Positions 6,729 through 13,796 of a stretch of DNA of 14,798 bases are shown here, in pieces. Position numbers and translations under genes: made by a program. Where the stretch lies: assembly GCA_031380885.1 (NCBI GenBank), contig JANMXL010000257.1, positions 1 through 14,798 on the forward strand, read 5' to 3'. Numbering within the stretch: the first letter of the stretch is position 1; each line of letters begins with the position of its first letter. This DNA is from PBB1 sp031380885 (GTDB lineage Bacteria > Pseudomonadota > Gammaproteobacteria > Burkholderiales > Burkholderiaceae_C). The notes under the pieces are model-generated. The model was not told where the DNA came from. It ran no database searches and saw only the letters and a program-made list of their open reading frames with translations.

Positions 6729-8017
6729 AGTCGCCACAGATCGTGCCCCGCCTGCGCCACCGTGGACGGGTCGTAAACCGATTTCACGTCGGCGAACACG
6801 CCGCGTGGCTTCAGCTTGCCGAGCAGCTGGGCCACGCCCATTTGCTTGTACGGCTGGTGTGCCACCGCGGCGATGATCGCCGAGGCTTGCGGCAGCTGAT
6901 CCCACTCGGTCAGGCCGATGCCGTACTCGTGCAGGCATTCCTCGTTGTCGGCCAGCGGGTCGTGCACATGCACCTTGACGCCATAGGACTGCAACTCGCG
7001 GATCACATCGATCACCTTGCTGTTGCGCAGGTCCGGGCAGTCTTCCTTGAAGGTCATGCCGAGCACGATGATGTCGGCGTCTTTCACGGCCTGACCGGCG
7101 GCGATCATCCGCTTGACCGTCTGCTCGGCCACGTACTTGCCCATGCTGTCGTTGATGCGCCGACCGGCCAGGATCACCTGCGGCTGGTAGCCCAGCATCT
7201 CGGCCTTGTGTGTCAGGTAGTACGGGTCGACACCGATGCAATGGCCGCCGACCAGCCCCGGCCTAAACGGCAGGAAGTTCCACTTGGTGCCTGCTGCTTC
7301 CAGCACTTCGAGCGTGTCGATGCCCATGCGGTTGAAGATCAACGACAACTCGTTCATCAGCGCGATATTCAGGTCGCGCTGGGTGTTCTCGATCACCTTG
7401 GCCGCTTCGGCCACGCGGATGCTGCTGGCTGGGTAGACACCGGCATCGATGATGTCGCCGTACAGCTTCTGCACCACCGCCAGCGTCTCGGGCGTGTCGC
7501 CCGACACCAGCTTGACGATCTTGGTCAGCGTGCGCAGCTTGTCGCCGGGGTTGATGCGTTCGGGCGAGTAGCCGATGTTGAAGTCCTGCTTCCACTTCAG
7601 GCCTGAGAACTTCTCCAGCACCGGCACGCAGATCTCTTCGGTCGCGCCGGGATACACCGTGGACTCGTAGACGACGATCGCGCCGCGCTTCATGTGCCGC
7701 CCGACGGTCTCCGAACTGCTGACGAGTGGCGAGAAATCGGGACGGCGCGCGTCGTCGATCGGTGTCGGCACGGCGACGACGATGAAGTCGGCGTCTTTCA
7801 AGGCGGCACCATCGGTGGTGCACGTCAGCAGCGTGGCTGCGCGCAGTTGCTCCGACGACACCTCACCGGTCGGGTCCTCGAAACGGCGGTAGGCCTCGAC
7901 CTTGCGCGTGGACAGATCGAACCCGATGGTCGGAAAGCGCTTGCCGAACTCGACCGCGAGCGGCAAACCGACGTAACCCAGGCCGACGACCGCGATGATG
8001 GGGGACTGAGGATTCAT
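6725..8017 (-). CDS. tviB/wbpO-like: UDP-N-acetylhexosamine 6-dehydrogenase, TviB/WbpO type
   Basis: This 430-residue UDP-glucose/GDP-mannose dehydrogenase family enzyme performs two NAD-dependent oxidations of C6 to give a UDP-N-acetylhexosaminuronic acid. The NAD site is GLGYVG at 12-17. YESTVYPGATEE, YSPERINPGDK and NTQRDLNIALMNEL form the central substrate region, and the catalytic cysteine is C260 in GGHCIGVDPYYL. The C-terminal UDP-binding domain includes GMTFKEDCPDLRNS. This wording fits the TviB/WbpO subgroup better than plain UDP-glucose dehydrogenase. The ATG at 8017 was chosen because MNPQSPIIAVVG begins directly before the NAD fold; longer in-frame starts up to 8137 add residues unlike the family. 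A TTGAAGCGG stretch precedes it. The partner epimerase overlaps its stop by 4 bp. Confidence 0.93.
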   Translation of the reverse strand: MNPQSPIIAVVGLGYVGLPLAVEFGKRFPTIGFDLSTRKVEAYRRFEDPTGEVSSEQLRAATLLTCTTDGAALKDADFIVVAVPTPIDDARRPDFSPLVSSSETVGRHMKRGAIVVYESTVYPGATEEICVPVLEKFSGLKWKQDFNIGYSPERINPGDKLRTLTKIVKLVSGDTPETLAVVQKLYGDIIDAGVYPASSIRVAEAAKVIENTQRDLNIALMNELSLIFNRMGIDTLEVLEAAGTKWNFLPFRPGLVGGHCIGVDPYYLTHKAEMLGYQPQVILAGRRINDSMGKYVAEQTVKRMIAAGQAVKDADIIVLGMTFKEDCPDLRNSKVIDVIRELQSYGVKVHVHDPLADNEECLHEYGIGLTEWDQLPQASAIIAAVAHQPYKQMGVAQLLGKLKPRGVFADVKSVYDPSTVAQAGHDLWRL

Positions 8018-8155
8018 GTTCCAAACCGCTTCAAGAATAGGCAAATGAGTTTCGCACGGCCGGTTTCGGCCATGCCCCTGTGATTCGTGAGTTGTGTGGC
8101 GATGCAGGCGCGTTTGCTTGCCTCTGCGCATGGTCACTCGCGTGTGAACGGGAGC
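8018..8155. promoter_or_regulatory. Intergenic leader upstream of the UDP-sugar dehydrogenase, with hairpin
   Basis: This 138 bp gap lies between the nSTAND-like gene and the dehydrogenase, both minus-strand. It holds a 9-bp inverted repeat with a 4-nt loop at 8054-8075 (GCACGGCCG / CGGCCATGC, one G-U pair in the minus-strand RNA), about 37 nt upstream of the dehydrogenase ATG. The arm is not followed by a T run, so it is not a standard intrinsic terminator. It could be a 5'-leader structure, an operator or a Rho-type end. No promoter consensus was clear. Confidence 0.35.
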
Positions 8156-9277
8156 TCAGTCGGGTTCGCGTTGCGGCCGCCACAGCCGTGAGATCAGCGC
8201 CTTGCAACGGCCCATCAGCGTTGGTTTGGCGCGTTGGCGGCGTCGCGGTGCAGCGACCGGTGGGGCGGCGGGTTCTGCGTCGGTTTCATCGGGCCAGGTC
8301 AAATTCTTGGCCTTTCTTGCTCGGCGTGGCGGGGCGACCGGGGATGGTTTGACCATGGCAGGTGCAAGCGCTCCGGGTTGGCTGCCTTGGAACGGTTCGC
8401 AATCGTTGTCAGTCGCCGTGCGGTTCAACGTGTCCTCGATGAGCGCGTAGACATCTTTTGTCTTGATCGGCGTGCGCACGGGCGTCGGCGGCTTGATCGG
8501 CGGTGGCGTTGATGCCGGCGAGGCGTCGGGTGAGGCGGGAATGGCGATGGCAGCCGCCTGCGCGGGTGTGACTGCCAGTGCGGCCGCCACATCGACGGGC
8601 CATGCCGAGATCGGTGGCGGCTTGACCGCAGCAACACCGGGCAACTTCAGCGAGAAATCATCGAAACCAGGGATGCGGCGTCGCAGCCCGACCAAGGCCC
8701 GGCGCGCATCCTCGTTCAGTGACAGCAGGAAGCTGGCCGGCAGCGGCTGGGCGTTCAGGGCCTCGACCAGTTCGTCGGTGAATTCGGTGACGCCGCCACG
8801 CTGCGGCGGCAGGCGCAGGAACTCCTCGAATCGATCGAGCAGAACAATGAAGTGGATGTCGAAACGCTCGCCGAGGGTGCAGATGCTGTCGGTCAGTCGT
8901 TGCGGTTGCGCAGGTGGAGTGGACTCGGTGGGGCTGGCGGCCCGCCGCAGGCAGGCGTGCAAGTGGGTCAACGGCGTGCCCGACCAGTCGTCGAACAGCA
9001 CCACCACCTCGCGCTTGCGCCGCGCCGCGCTGCCGCGTTGGCGTCGGTCGGGAAACGGCACCACAACACCTGTCTCGCGGGGTGGGGCCGAGGTCTGCTG
9101 GTCTGCGCTGCGCCGCTGCAGCAAGGGCAGCAAAGACGATTGCAGGAACGCGGACTTGTCAGACCCTTGCTCGCCGAACAGCAAGAACAGCCGCGAGCTG
9201 CGCAGCAGCGCCACCAGCAAGCGGGCTTCCTGGGACAGAGGTGAGCCGGCAGGGTCGCAGTCCGAGGGGGCGGTCAT
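8156..9277 (-). CDS. nSTAND1-like P-loop protein with degenerate Walker A and proline-rich basic tail
   Basis: This 373-residue protein has an N-terminal P-loop-like segment LFLLFGEQGSDKSAFLQSSLLPLL (key residues G35, G38, K41, S42) that resembles novel-STAND NTPases. In the usual GxxGxGKS the residue before the lysine is glycine; here it is D40. A Walker B-like IVLLDRFEEF at 144-153 (D148, E151, E152) and FLLSLNEDARRALVGLRRRIP at about 183-203 match the order seen in nSTAND1 proteins, where the latter is usually SLREDxxxxLxxLRxRIP. From about residue 215 it is a low-complexity A/P-rich linker followed by a basic tail (RRRQRAKP, LWRPQREP). There is no WD40 or effector domain. The ATG at 9277 is preferred to the TTG at 9280. 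It may be a regulatory or scaffold ATPase; function is unknown. Confidence 0.75.
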   Translation of the reverse strand: MTAPSDCDPAGSPLSQEARLLVALLRSSRLFLLFGEQGSDKSAFLQSSLLPLLQRRSADQQTSAPPRETGVVVPFPDRRQRGSAARRKREVVVLFDDWSGTPLTHLHACLRRAASPTESTPPAQPQRLTDSICTLGERFDIHFIVLLDRFEEFLRLPPQRGGVTEFTDELVEALNAQPLPASFLLSLNEDARRALVGLRRRIPGFDDFSLKLPGVAAVKPPPISAWPVDVAAALAVTPAQAAAIAIPASPDASPASTPPPIKPPTPVRTPIKTKDVYALIEDTLNRTATDNDCEPFQGSQPGALAPAMVKPSPVAPPRRARKAKNLTWPDETDAEPAAPPVAAPRRRQRAKPTLMGRCKALISRLWRPQREPD

Positions 9278-9337
9278 CAAGGGGTGACGCTCGCTGTCAG
9301 TGTGTGCACTGCGACGCAGTGTCGCGCCTGCCTCTCA
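9278..9337. promoter_or_regulatory. Short intergenic region with 15-bp palindrome
   Basis: This 60 bp gap lies between the outer-membrane barrel gene and the nSTAND-like gene. CACTGCGACGCAGTG at 9307-9321 is a perfect inverted repeat of 7-bp arms around one base, a shape that suits a dimeric DNA-binding protein or a tight hairpin. No T run follows on either strand, so an intrinsic terminator is not supported. The function is not known. Confidence 0.3.
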
Positions 9338-10627
9338 TCACAGGTAGAAACGCAACGCCAGCTCGATGGTGCGGCTCTGCGGGACGCTGCCGAAGATGGA
9401 CGATCGTGAGCCGGAGAACTGCTGCCATTGCGCGACCAGATCGACCCGGTCCCAGTGGTAGCGCGCTTCCAGCCACTGCACGCGGCTGTGGGTTTCGTTC
9501 TCACGGCGCACAAAGGCCGACAGGTCGAGGCGGCGCACCAGCGCGTCTTTCCACAAGGCATAGAGGAAGCCAGCGCTGCGGGCGGGCAGGTCTTGCAGCG
9601 TCTGGCTGGTGTCGAGCAGGCCCAGCTGGCCGAAGGGGTTGATCCCCGGCAGTGCGCGCCACTGGCGGCGCGTCGGCCCGGCGTCGTTGTATTCGGCCTC
9701 AGCGGTCAGGCTCAGGTTGAACGCGGTGGTGTAGGTCAGCCCCACCGCGGCACGACTGTGGAATCGTCTGTCGGCGTTGGGGGTGCCCAGTGCTTTCGCG
9801 ATCAGTGTGGGCCCTTTGCCGGCGCTGAATTCGCCGAACACCACGGTGGCGTCGCCGACCAGACCGGACAGGTTCAGACCCAGCTGCTCGCGGATGCCTT
9901 CGCCGCCGTACAGCAGCACCTCCGCATTCAGCTTGTCGCTGAACTTGGTGCTGCCCACCAACAACCAGCGGTTGTTCGGGTTGGTGGCGCCCACGTTCAG
10001 CGAGAACGTCCCCCGATTGGGCTTGTCGGCAAGGTGGGGCGAGTAGGCGGCCGTCAGCGACCCGACGCTCCACAGTTGCTGGCCCTGCAGCACGACGGTG
10101 CCCTGGCGGTTCTCGCGCAACACCGCCGGATCGAGCGAGACGATGGACCGCACCGCGCCTTCCTTGAACCAGTCGGTCGGGTTGTAGCCGTAGGCCGATC
10201 CGTGCCGCACATTGAGGCGCCCGAGATCGATGATCTGGTGGTCGGTCGGTGCCCAGCTCAGGTAGGCCTCGCGCACGGTGTTGACGTCACCCCCGATGCC
10301 GGGACGGTTGCTGTGCCGCAGATCCAATCGGTCGGAGAACACGGCGCGCAGTCCAGGCGTCAGGGTCGCGTCGATGCGCCCGTCGATTGATGCGCGGTTG
10401 GACTCGTAGTGTGAATCGGGGGCGTCGATCGAGGTGCGGCGCAGGCTGCCTTCGATGAACAGCCGCCACGGCCGGGCCACAGCCACCGGCTCGCTGGGCA
10501 CCTTGTCGGCAAGCGACAGCGCGTCCAGGTCATCGGGCAGTGCATCGGGCGCCGCGGCGGCGCGGGTGGCGGGCGCTGACAGCGCGGTGCAGATCAGCAG
10601 GGCGGGCAAGGCAGTGTGGCGGCGCAT
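9338..10627 (-). CDS. Outer-membrane beta-barrel protein (DUF1302-like / porin-like)
   Basis: This 429-residue exported protein has a signal peptide (residues 1 to about 25, RRHTALPALLICTALSAPATRA with an A-rich cleavage zone). A long series of alternating amphipathic strands follows, for example WRLFIEGSLRRTSI, LRAVFSDRLDLR, AYLSWAP, WLLVGSTKFSD, AVGLTYTTAFNLSLTAEAEY and VDLVAQWQQFSGS. It ends in ELALRFYL, an aromatic-rich last strand typical of BAM-inserted barrels. The ATG at 10627 lies 2 bp after the LolA-like stop and is preceded by CCGGAGTGACC, a good GGAG ribosome site. It probably serves as the outer-membrane end of the adjacent ABC/LolA-like system. Family assignment beyond 'barrel' is tentative; I recall similar proteins beside LolA-like genes. 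Confidence 0.8.
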   Translation of the reverse strand: MRRHTALPALLICTALSAPATRAAAAPDALPDDLDALSLADKVPSEPVAVARPWRLFIEGSLRRTSIDAPDSHYESNRASIDGRIDATLTPGLRAVFSDRLDLRHSNRPGIGGDVNTVREAYLSWAPTDHQIIDLGRLNVRHGSAYGYNPTDWFKEGAVRSIVSLDPAVLRENRQGTVVLQGQQLWSVGSLTAAYSPHLADKPNRGTFSLNVGATNPNNRWLLVGSTKFSDKLNAEVLLYGGEGIREQLGLNLSGLVGDATVVFGEFSAGKGPTLIAKALGTPNADRRFHSRAAVGLTYTTAFNLSLTAEAEYNDAGPTRRQWRALPGINPFGQLGLLDTSQTLQDLPARSAGFLYALWKDALVRRLDLSAFVRRENETHSRVQWLEARYHWDRVDLVAQWQQFSGSRSSIFGSVPQSRTIELALRFYL

Positions 10628-10629
10628 GG

Positions 10630-11412
10630 TCACTCCGGTTTGAAGCGCGGAAGGTAATCGCGTTGCAGCCAGGCTTCGGGCACGTCGCGCCAGGCGTAGT
10701 CGCTGTAACGCATGACAGTGACCCAGGCCGGGTCGAGCCCGTCGATGATGACGACCTCGGTCGGCCGCTCGCGGCCGAGCTGCGGCAGGAACTTGCGGTA
10801 GTAGGCGGTTTTCAGCAGGTGGCCGCTCTCGGCGAAAAAGCGCGCCTTGACGGGCCGTGCGGTCCCCGCCTCGACCCACATCTCGACATGGTGGTAGGTG
10901 ACATCGGGCGACGCGGCCGCCAGCATCAGCTTGTGGCAATGGCGCGGCACGCGCTCACCATCGACGATGTCTTCCTCGCCGCCCAACTCGGCCACGTAGT
11001 CCTTCGCCATGTTGACGGTGACCACGTCGCCGTTCGAGGCCTGACCCAGCAGCCGCTGCTGCGGTGACAGCCGGATGCTCGCCTGGCTGGCGGGATCGAA
11101 GAACCACAGGTCGTTGCCGTTCTTCAGCATCAGCTTGTTGACATCGCGAGCCGGCGCGGCAAAGCGGATCAGGCTGCGGTACTGCCCGCTGTTGGCGTCG
11201 GCTTTCGAGTACACCGACAGCGTGTTGTTGTCGGTCTGCTTGGCGCTGCGGTACTCGATCAGGTTCACCGTGACGGCGAACGACCGGGCCGGATTGCGCA
11301 CCGCATCGCTGGCCGCCAGGATCGTCTGCGCTTCGGTGGCGGCATGCGCCGATGACATCGGGCCCAGGCAGGCGAGCAGGGCGATCAGGGCCCTGGAAAA
11401 GTAGATGCGCAT
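10630..11412 (-). CDS. LolA-like periplasmic outer-membrane lipoprotein-sorting protein
   Basis: This 260-residue protein has a Sec signal (about residues 1-24, ending SSAHA before ATEAQ). The mature part resembles the LolA/LolB-fold 'outer membrane lipoprotein-sorting protein' group: ILAASDAVRNP, an amphipathic strand run around LIEYRSA, LIRFAAPARDVNKLMLKNGNDLWFF, and RLLGQASNGDVV. Members usually act as periplasmic carriers or chaperones for lipidated or hydrophobic cargo and commonly sit beside MacB/LolCE-like permeases. LLAC at residues 12-15 also resembles a lipobox, so lipoprotein processing is a minor alternative. The ATG at 11412 has GAAGGA upstream and puts the signal at the N-terminus; the in-frame ATG at 11445 would overlap the permease. 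The barrel gene starts 2 bp downstream. Confidence 0.85.
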   Translation of the reverse strand: MRIYFSRALIALLACLGPMSSAHAATEAQTILAASDAVRNPARSFAVTVNLIEYRSAKQTDNNTLSVYSKADANSGQYRSLIRFAAPARDVNKLMLKNGNDLWFFDPASQASIRLSPQQRLLGQASNGDVVTVNMAKDYVAELGGEEDIVDGERVPRHCHKLMLAAASPDVTYHHVEMWVEAGTARPVKARFFAESGHLLKTAYYRKFLPQLGRERPTEVVIIDGLDPAWVTVMRYSDYAWRDVPEAWLQRDYLPRFKPE

Positions 11413-11437
11413 CGTGGTTTCGAATCCTTCGGGGTGC

Positions 11438-12832
11438 TCAGACATGGCGCAAGGCGTCGACGATGTTCATGCGGGCTGCACGCGCTGCCGGCAGGATGGC
11501 AGACAGCGCGGCAACGATCATCAGCGCCACGGCACTGCCGATCATCAAGGTATTTTCGCCCGTCAACCGCACCGAAAGCGCGACCTGTTCGACGCGGCCG
11601 GGCGGGATCCACGACAGATGCAACGCGTTGAACAACGACTCGCCGGCCGTCGCGGCGCCCAGACCCAGCACGGCGCCGAAACACCCCAGCATGATGCCTT
11701 CGGTGACGAACATGGCGCGGATGCCGCGCTGCCGCAGGCCAATGGCGCGCAGCGTGCCGATCTCCACCGTGCGCTCGATGATCGCCATGCTCATCGTGTT
11801 GGACACGGTGAACAGCACGATGGCACCGATCAGCACCGAGATGAAGCTGAAGATGGCGTTGAACATCGCCAGCGTTTGGCCGTAAAACGGGTTCAGCGTT
11901 TCGTAGTCGATCACGCTGATCGGTTCGTCCTTGAAGTTCGTTTCCAGCAAGGTTTCAAGCCGCTCGCGGGCCTGCGGGATCTGTGCTGTGTGTTTGAGTT
12001 GCACGATGATGGCGGTCACCTGGGGAGGTGCTGCGCCAAAGATCAGCCGCTGGGCCTGCGACAGGTGCAGGCCGATGAACATGTCGTCGAGTTCTTTGAT
12101 GCCCTGAAACTCCGCGCGCAGCACGTTGACGGCCGACACATTGGGCGCGCCACGCGAATTGGTCGCGAGGATCTCGATGCGGGGCTGCCCCGGTGCCTGC
12201 GCGGCCACAGGTGTGGTGTTCCCGGTGGCCAGTGCGGCGATGTCATCGTCCAGCGCGGCCCCTGCGGTGGCTGTCTTGGCGGTCTCCGGCGGGCAATCAG
12301 GCACGTGCAGTGCCGAGCACAGCTGCAGCACCCGCGCCACGCCGGTGCCGATCACCGCGCTGTCCAGCGGGGTGCCGGCCAGCGACAGGTGTTTCGACAG
12401 GATGCGGCGACCGTAGTCGTTCCACAGGCGCATTTGAGCCTGGTCTTCCACCACGCTGCCGCTGATCCACACCGTGCGCGACACGCCTGCCGAGAAATTG
12501 CCCGCGATGCCGCCGAACTGCAGGGTGGGCGTGACCACCGTCACCAGGCCTGCCAGCTCGGGATCCTGTTTGACGGCGGCGAGGATCCGCTCGTAGTTCG
12601 CAATGCCGTACGCCGCGGGATTGCCGCTGCCGAAGCGGAAATAGTCCTTGTGCTGGATCTGCAGGTGCCCGGTGACTTTCACGCTGTCGGTCTGGATGGC
12701 GTACTTGATGTCACGGATGTAGCCGCCGAACAGCAGGATGGCCATCAGGCCCAGCACCATGGCGACCAGTGTCATCAGCGAGCGCCTGCGGTTGCGCAGC
12801 AGGTTGCGCCAGGCCAGCGACACGGTGTTCAT
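11438..12832 (-). CDS. ABC transporter permease, FtsX/MacB/LolC-E type
   Basis: This 464-residue inner-membrane subunit follows the type VII (MacB/LolCE) layout. It has one N-terminal membrane segment (about 18-40), a large periplasmic domain (about 41-320), and three C-terminal segments at about 323-347, 374-397 and 428-450. AWRNLLRNRRRSLMT at the start and the cytoplasmic MSMAIIERTVEIGTLRAIG coupling region are diagnostic of the FtsX-like family. Only one permease gene is present, so a homodimer is likely, unlike the LolC/LolE pair. Two cysteines, C172 and C180, sit close together in the periplasmic domain and could form a disulfide. The ATG overlaps the ATPase stop by 4 bp (ATGA). The LolA-like ATG lies 25 bp after its stop. 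It probably extracts substrate from the inner membrane or moves it by mechanotransmission; cargo is unknown. Confidence 0.92.
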   Translation of the reverse strand: MNTVSLAWRNLLRNRRRSLMTLVAMVLGLMAILLFGGYIRDIKYAIQTDSVKVTGHLQIQHKDYFRFGSGNPAAYGIANYERILAAVKQDPELAGLVTVVTPTLQFGGIAGNFSAGVSRTVWISGSVVEDQAQMRLWNDYGRRILSKHLSLAGTPLDSAVIGTGVARVLQLCSALHVPDCPPETAKTATAGAALDDDIAALATGNTTPVAAQAPGQPRIEILATNSRGAPNVSAVNVLRAEFQGIKELDDMFIGLHLSQAQRLIFGAAPPQVTAIIVQLKHTAQIPQARERLETLLETNFKDEPISVIDYETLNPFYGQTLAMFNAIFSFISVLIGAIVLFTVSNTMSMAIIERTVEIGTLRAIGLRQRGIRAMFVTEGIMLGCFGAVLGLGAATAGESLFNALHLSWIPPGRVEQVALSVRLTGENTLMIGSAVALMIVAALSAILPAARAARMNIVDALRHV

Positions 12833-13581
12833 GTGCGCGACTCCGCCATCGCCAGGCGCCGTTCGATCGAGGTGATGCGCCCGTCGTGGATGTGCACTGC
12901 GTCATCGGCAGCTTCGAGCACCTTCGGGTCGTGCGACGAGAAGATGAACGACACCTTGTGACGCTGCTGCATCTCGCGCATCAACGCGATGATGTCGCTG
13001 CCGGTTTTGCTGTCGAGGTTGGCAGTCGGTTCATCGGCCAGCACCAGCTGGGGCCGCAGTGCCAGCGCCCGCGCGATCGCCACGCGCTGCCGCTGGCCGC
13101 CCGACAACTGACCCGGCCGGTTGTTCGCGCGGTCGGCCAGGCCCACCGCTTCCAGCAGGGCGGTCACGCGGGCGCGGCGCTTGTCCACTGGCACGCCGGT
13201 CAGCACCAGCGGGTACTCGACGTTTTCGTAGGCGGTCAGCACCTGCAGCAGGTTGAAGTTCTGGAACACGAAGCCGAGCTGGCGCGCGCGGAAGTCCGAC
13301 AGCGTGTCGTCGTCCATGCTCTGCACCGGTTTACCGCCGACCATGATCGAGCCCTGGTCGGCTCGGTCGATGCAGCCGATCAGGTTGAGCAGGGTGGTCT
13401 TGCCGCTGCCCGACGGCCCCGAGATCACGGTGAAGCGGTTCGGCAGGATGACCAGATTGATGTCGATCAGCGCCGGCACATCCACCGCGCCGAGCCGGTA
13501 GGTGCGGTTCACGCCTTTGAGCACCACCGGATGGGCGATCTGTCTCTGGCGAGTTTCGGGCAGCGTTCCAAACGTCGACAT
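12829..13581 (-). CDS. ABC transporter ATP-binding protein, LolD/MacB type
   Basis: This complete 250-residue nucleotide-binding subunit has all core motifs: Walker A GPSGSGKTT at 55-63, Q-loop Q107 (FVFQNFNLL), signature LSGGQ at 159-163, Walker B LVLADE at 179-184 with the D-loop, and H-loop H217 in SSHD. The wording NLIGCIDRADQGSIMVGG, ENVEYPLVL and ADEPTANLDSKTG is typical of the LolD/MacB/FtsE-like group, and it drives the adjacent permease by ATP hydrolysis. A TGAGGAT ribosome-like site lies about 11 nt upstream of the ATG. It is the first gene of the compact transporter unit. No promoter consensus was identified in the 215 bp upstream. Confidence 0.94.
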   Translation of the reverse strand: MSTFGTLPETRQRQIAHPVVLKGVNRTYRLGAVDVPALIDINLVILPNRFTVISGPSGSGKTTLLNLIGCIDRADQGSIMVGGKPVQSMDDDTLSDFRARQLGFVFQNFNLLQVLTAYENVEYPLVLTGVPVDKRRARVTALLEAVGLADRANNRPGQLSGGQRQRVAIARALALRPQLVLADEPTANLDSKTGSDIIALMREMQQRHKVSFIFSSHDPKVLEAADDAVHIHDGRITSIERRLAMAESRT

Positions 13582-13736
13582 GCGGTGGGAATCCTCAGGG
13601 CCGACGTGTCATCAGGCGGGTGCACGTGTGGCGTGATGCGTTCGGCTTCAACCAACAGGCTCGCATGCTGACCGAATCTGCGGCGCCGCGGTGGGCCAAA
13701 AAAAGGCAGGATTGCGGTGCTTGATCGGGTGACGGG

Positions 13737-13762
13737 AAAAGTCCGCCGGCGGCCGACGGCGG
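13737..13762 (-). terminator. Candidate intrinsic terminator after the catalase-like gene
   Basis: In the minus-strand RNA, CCGCCG pairs with CGGCGG around an 8-nt loop (stem positions 13762-13757 and 13748-13743). Two bases separate it from TTTT at 13740-13737. The stem starts about 35 nt downstream of the catalase-like stop codon, a sensible place for termination. The T run is short, so strength is uncertain. Confidence 0.5.
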
Positions 13763-13764
13763 GG

Positions 13765-13786
13765 CTCGATCGCTGCTCGATCGCTG
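13765..13786. repeat. Perfect 11-bp tandem duplication
   Basis: CTCGATCGCTG occurs twice, head to tail, with no interruption, just downstream of the catalase-like stop. Each copy contains the palindrome CGATCG. It may be a replication-slippage duplication or a pair of protein-binding sites; nothing here decides between these. Confidence 0.7.
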
Positions 13787-13796
13787 GCCTGGTAGC

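Larger units (their letters stand above)
13582..13796. other. Intergenic region between ABC operon and catalase-like gene
   Basis: This 215 bp region lies between two minus-strand genes. It contains an 11-bp perfect tandem duplication, a terminator-like hairpin, the 10-bp palindrome GCGGCGCCGC at 13680-13689 and a run of seven A (13698-13704). It must carry the promoter of the ABC unit if that unit is transcribed independently, but I could not pick one out. A 23-codon open frame on the minus strand (13595-13666) lacks a ribosome site and is not called. Confidence 0.5.

Noticed and set aside
6729..7241. N-terminal extension of the epimerase frame into the dehydrogenase gene
   Set aside because: The extension is an out-of-frame shadow of the dehydrogenase. 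The GTG at 6728 gives the normal family length and a GTGA overlap.
11367..11378. LLAC lipobox-like motif in the LolA-like signal region
   Set aside because: A better Sec cleavage site (SSAHA) lies shortly after it, and LolA-like carriers are usually soluble; kept only as a minor alternative.
11405..12961. Long open frame (518 codons) on the plus strand opposite the ABC permease
   Set aside because: The translation is a low-complexity His/Arg/Gln-rich string with no family features. The minus strand encodes a clear FtsX-type permease.
13595..13666. A 23-codon minus-strand frame upstream of the ABC ATPase, considered as a leader peptide
   Set aside because: No ribosome site precedes it, its composition is unremarkable, and no attenuator-like paired hairpins follow.
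12769..13671. Open frame of 300 codons on the plus strand across the ABC ATPase
   Set aside because: Antisense shadow of a gene with every ABC motif intact.
13698..13704. Run of seven A (T7 on the minus strand), considered as the tail of a second terminator
   Set aside because: No stable GC-rich stem lies immediately upstream in the minus-strand RNA.
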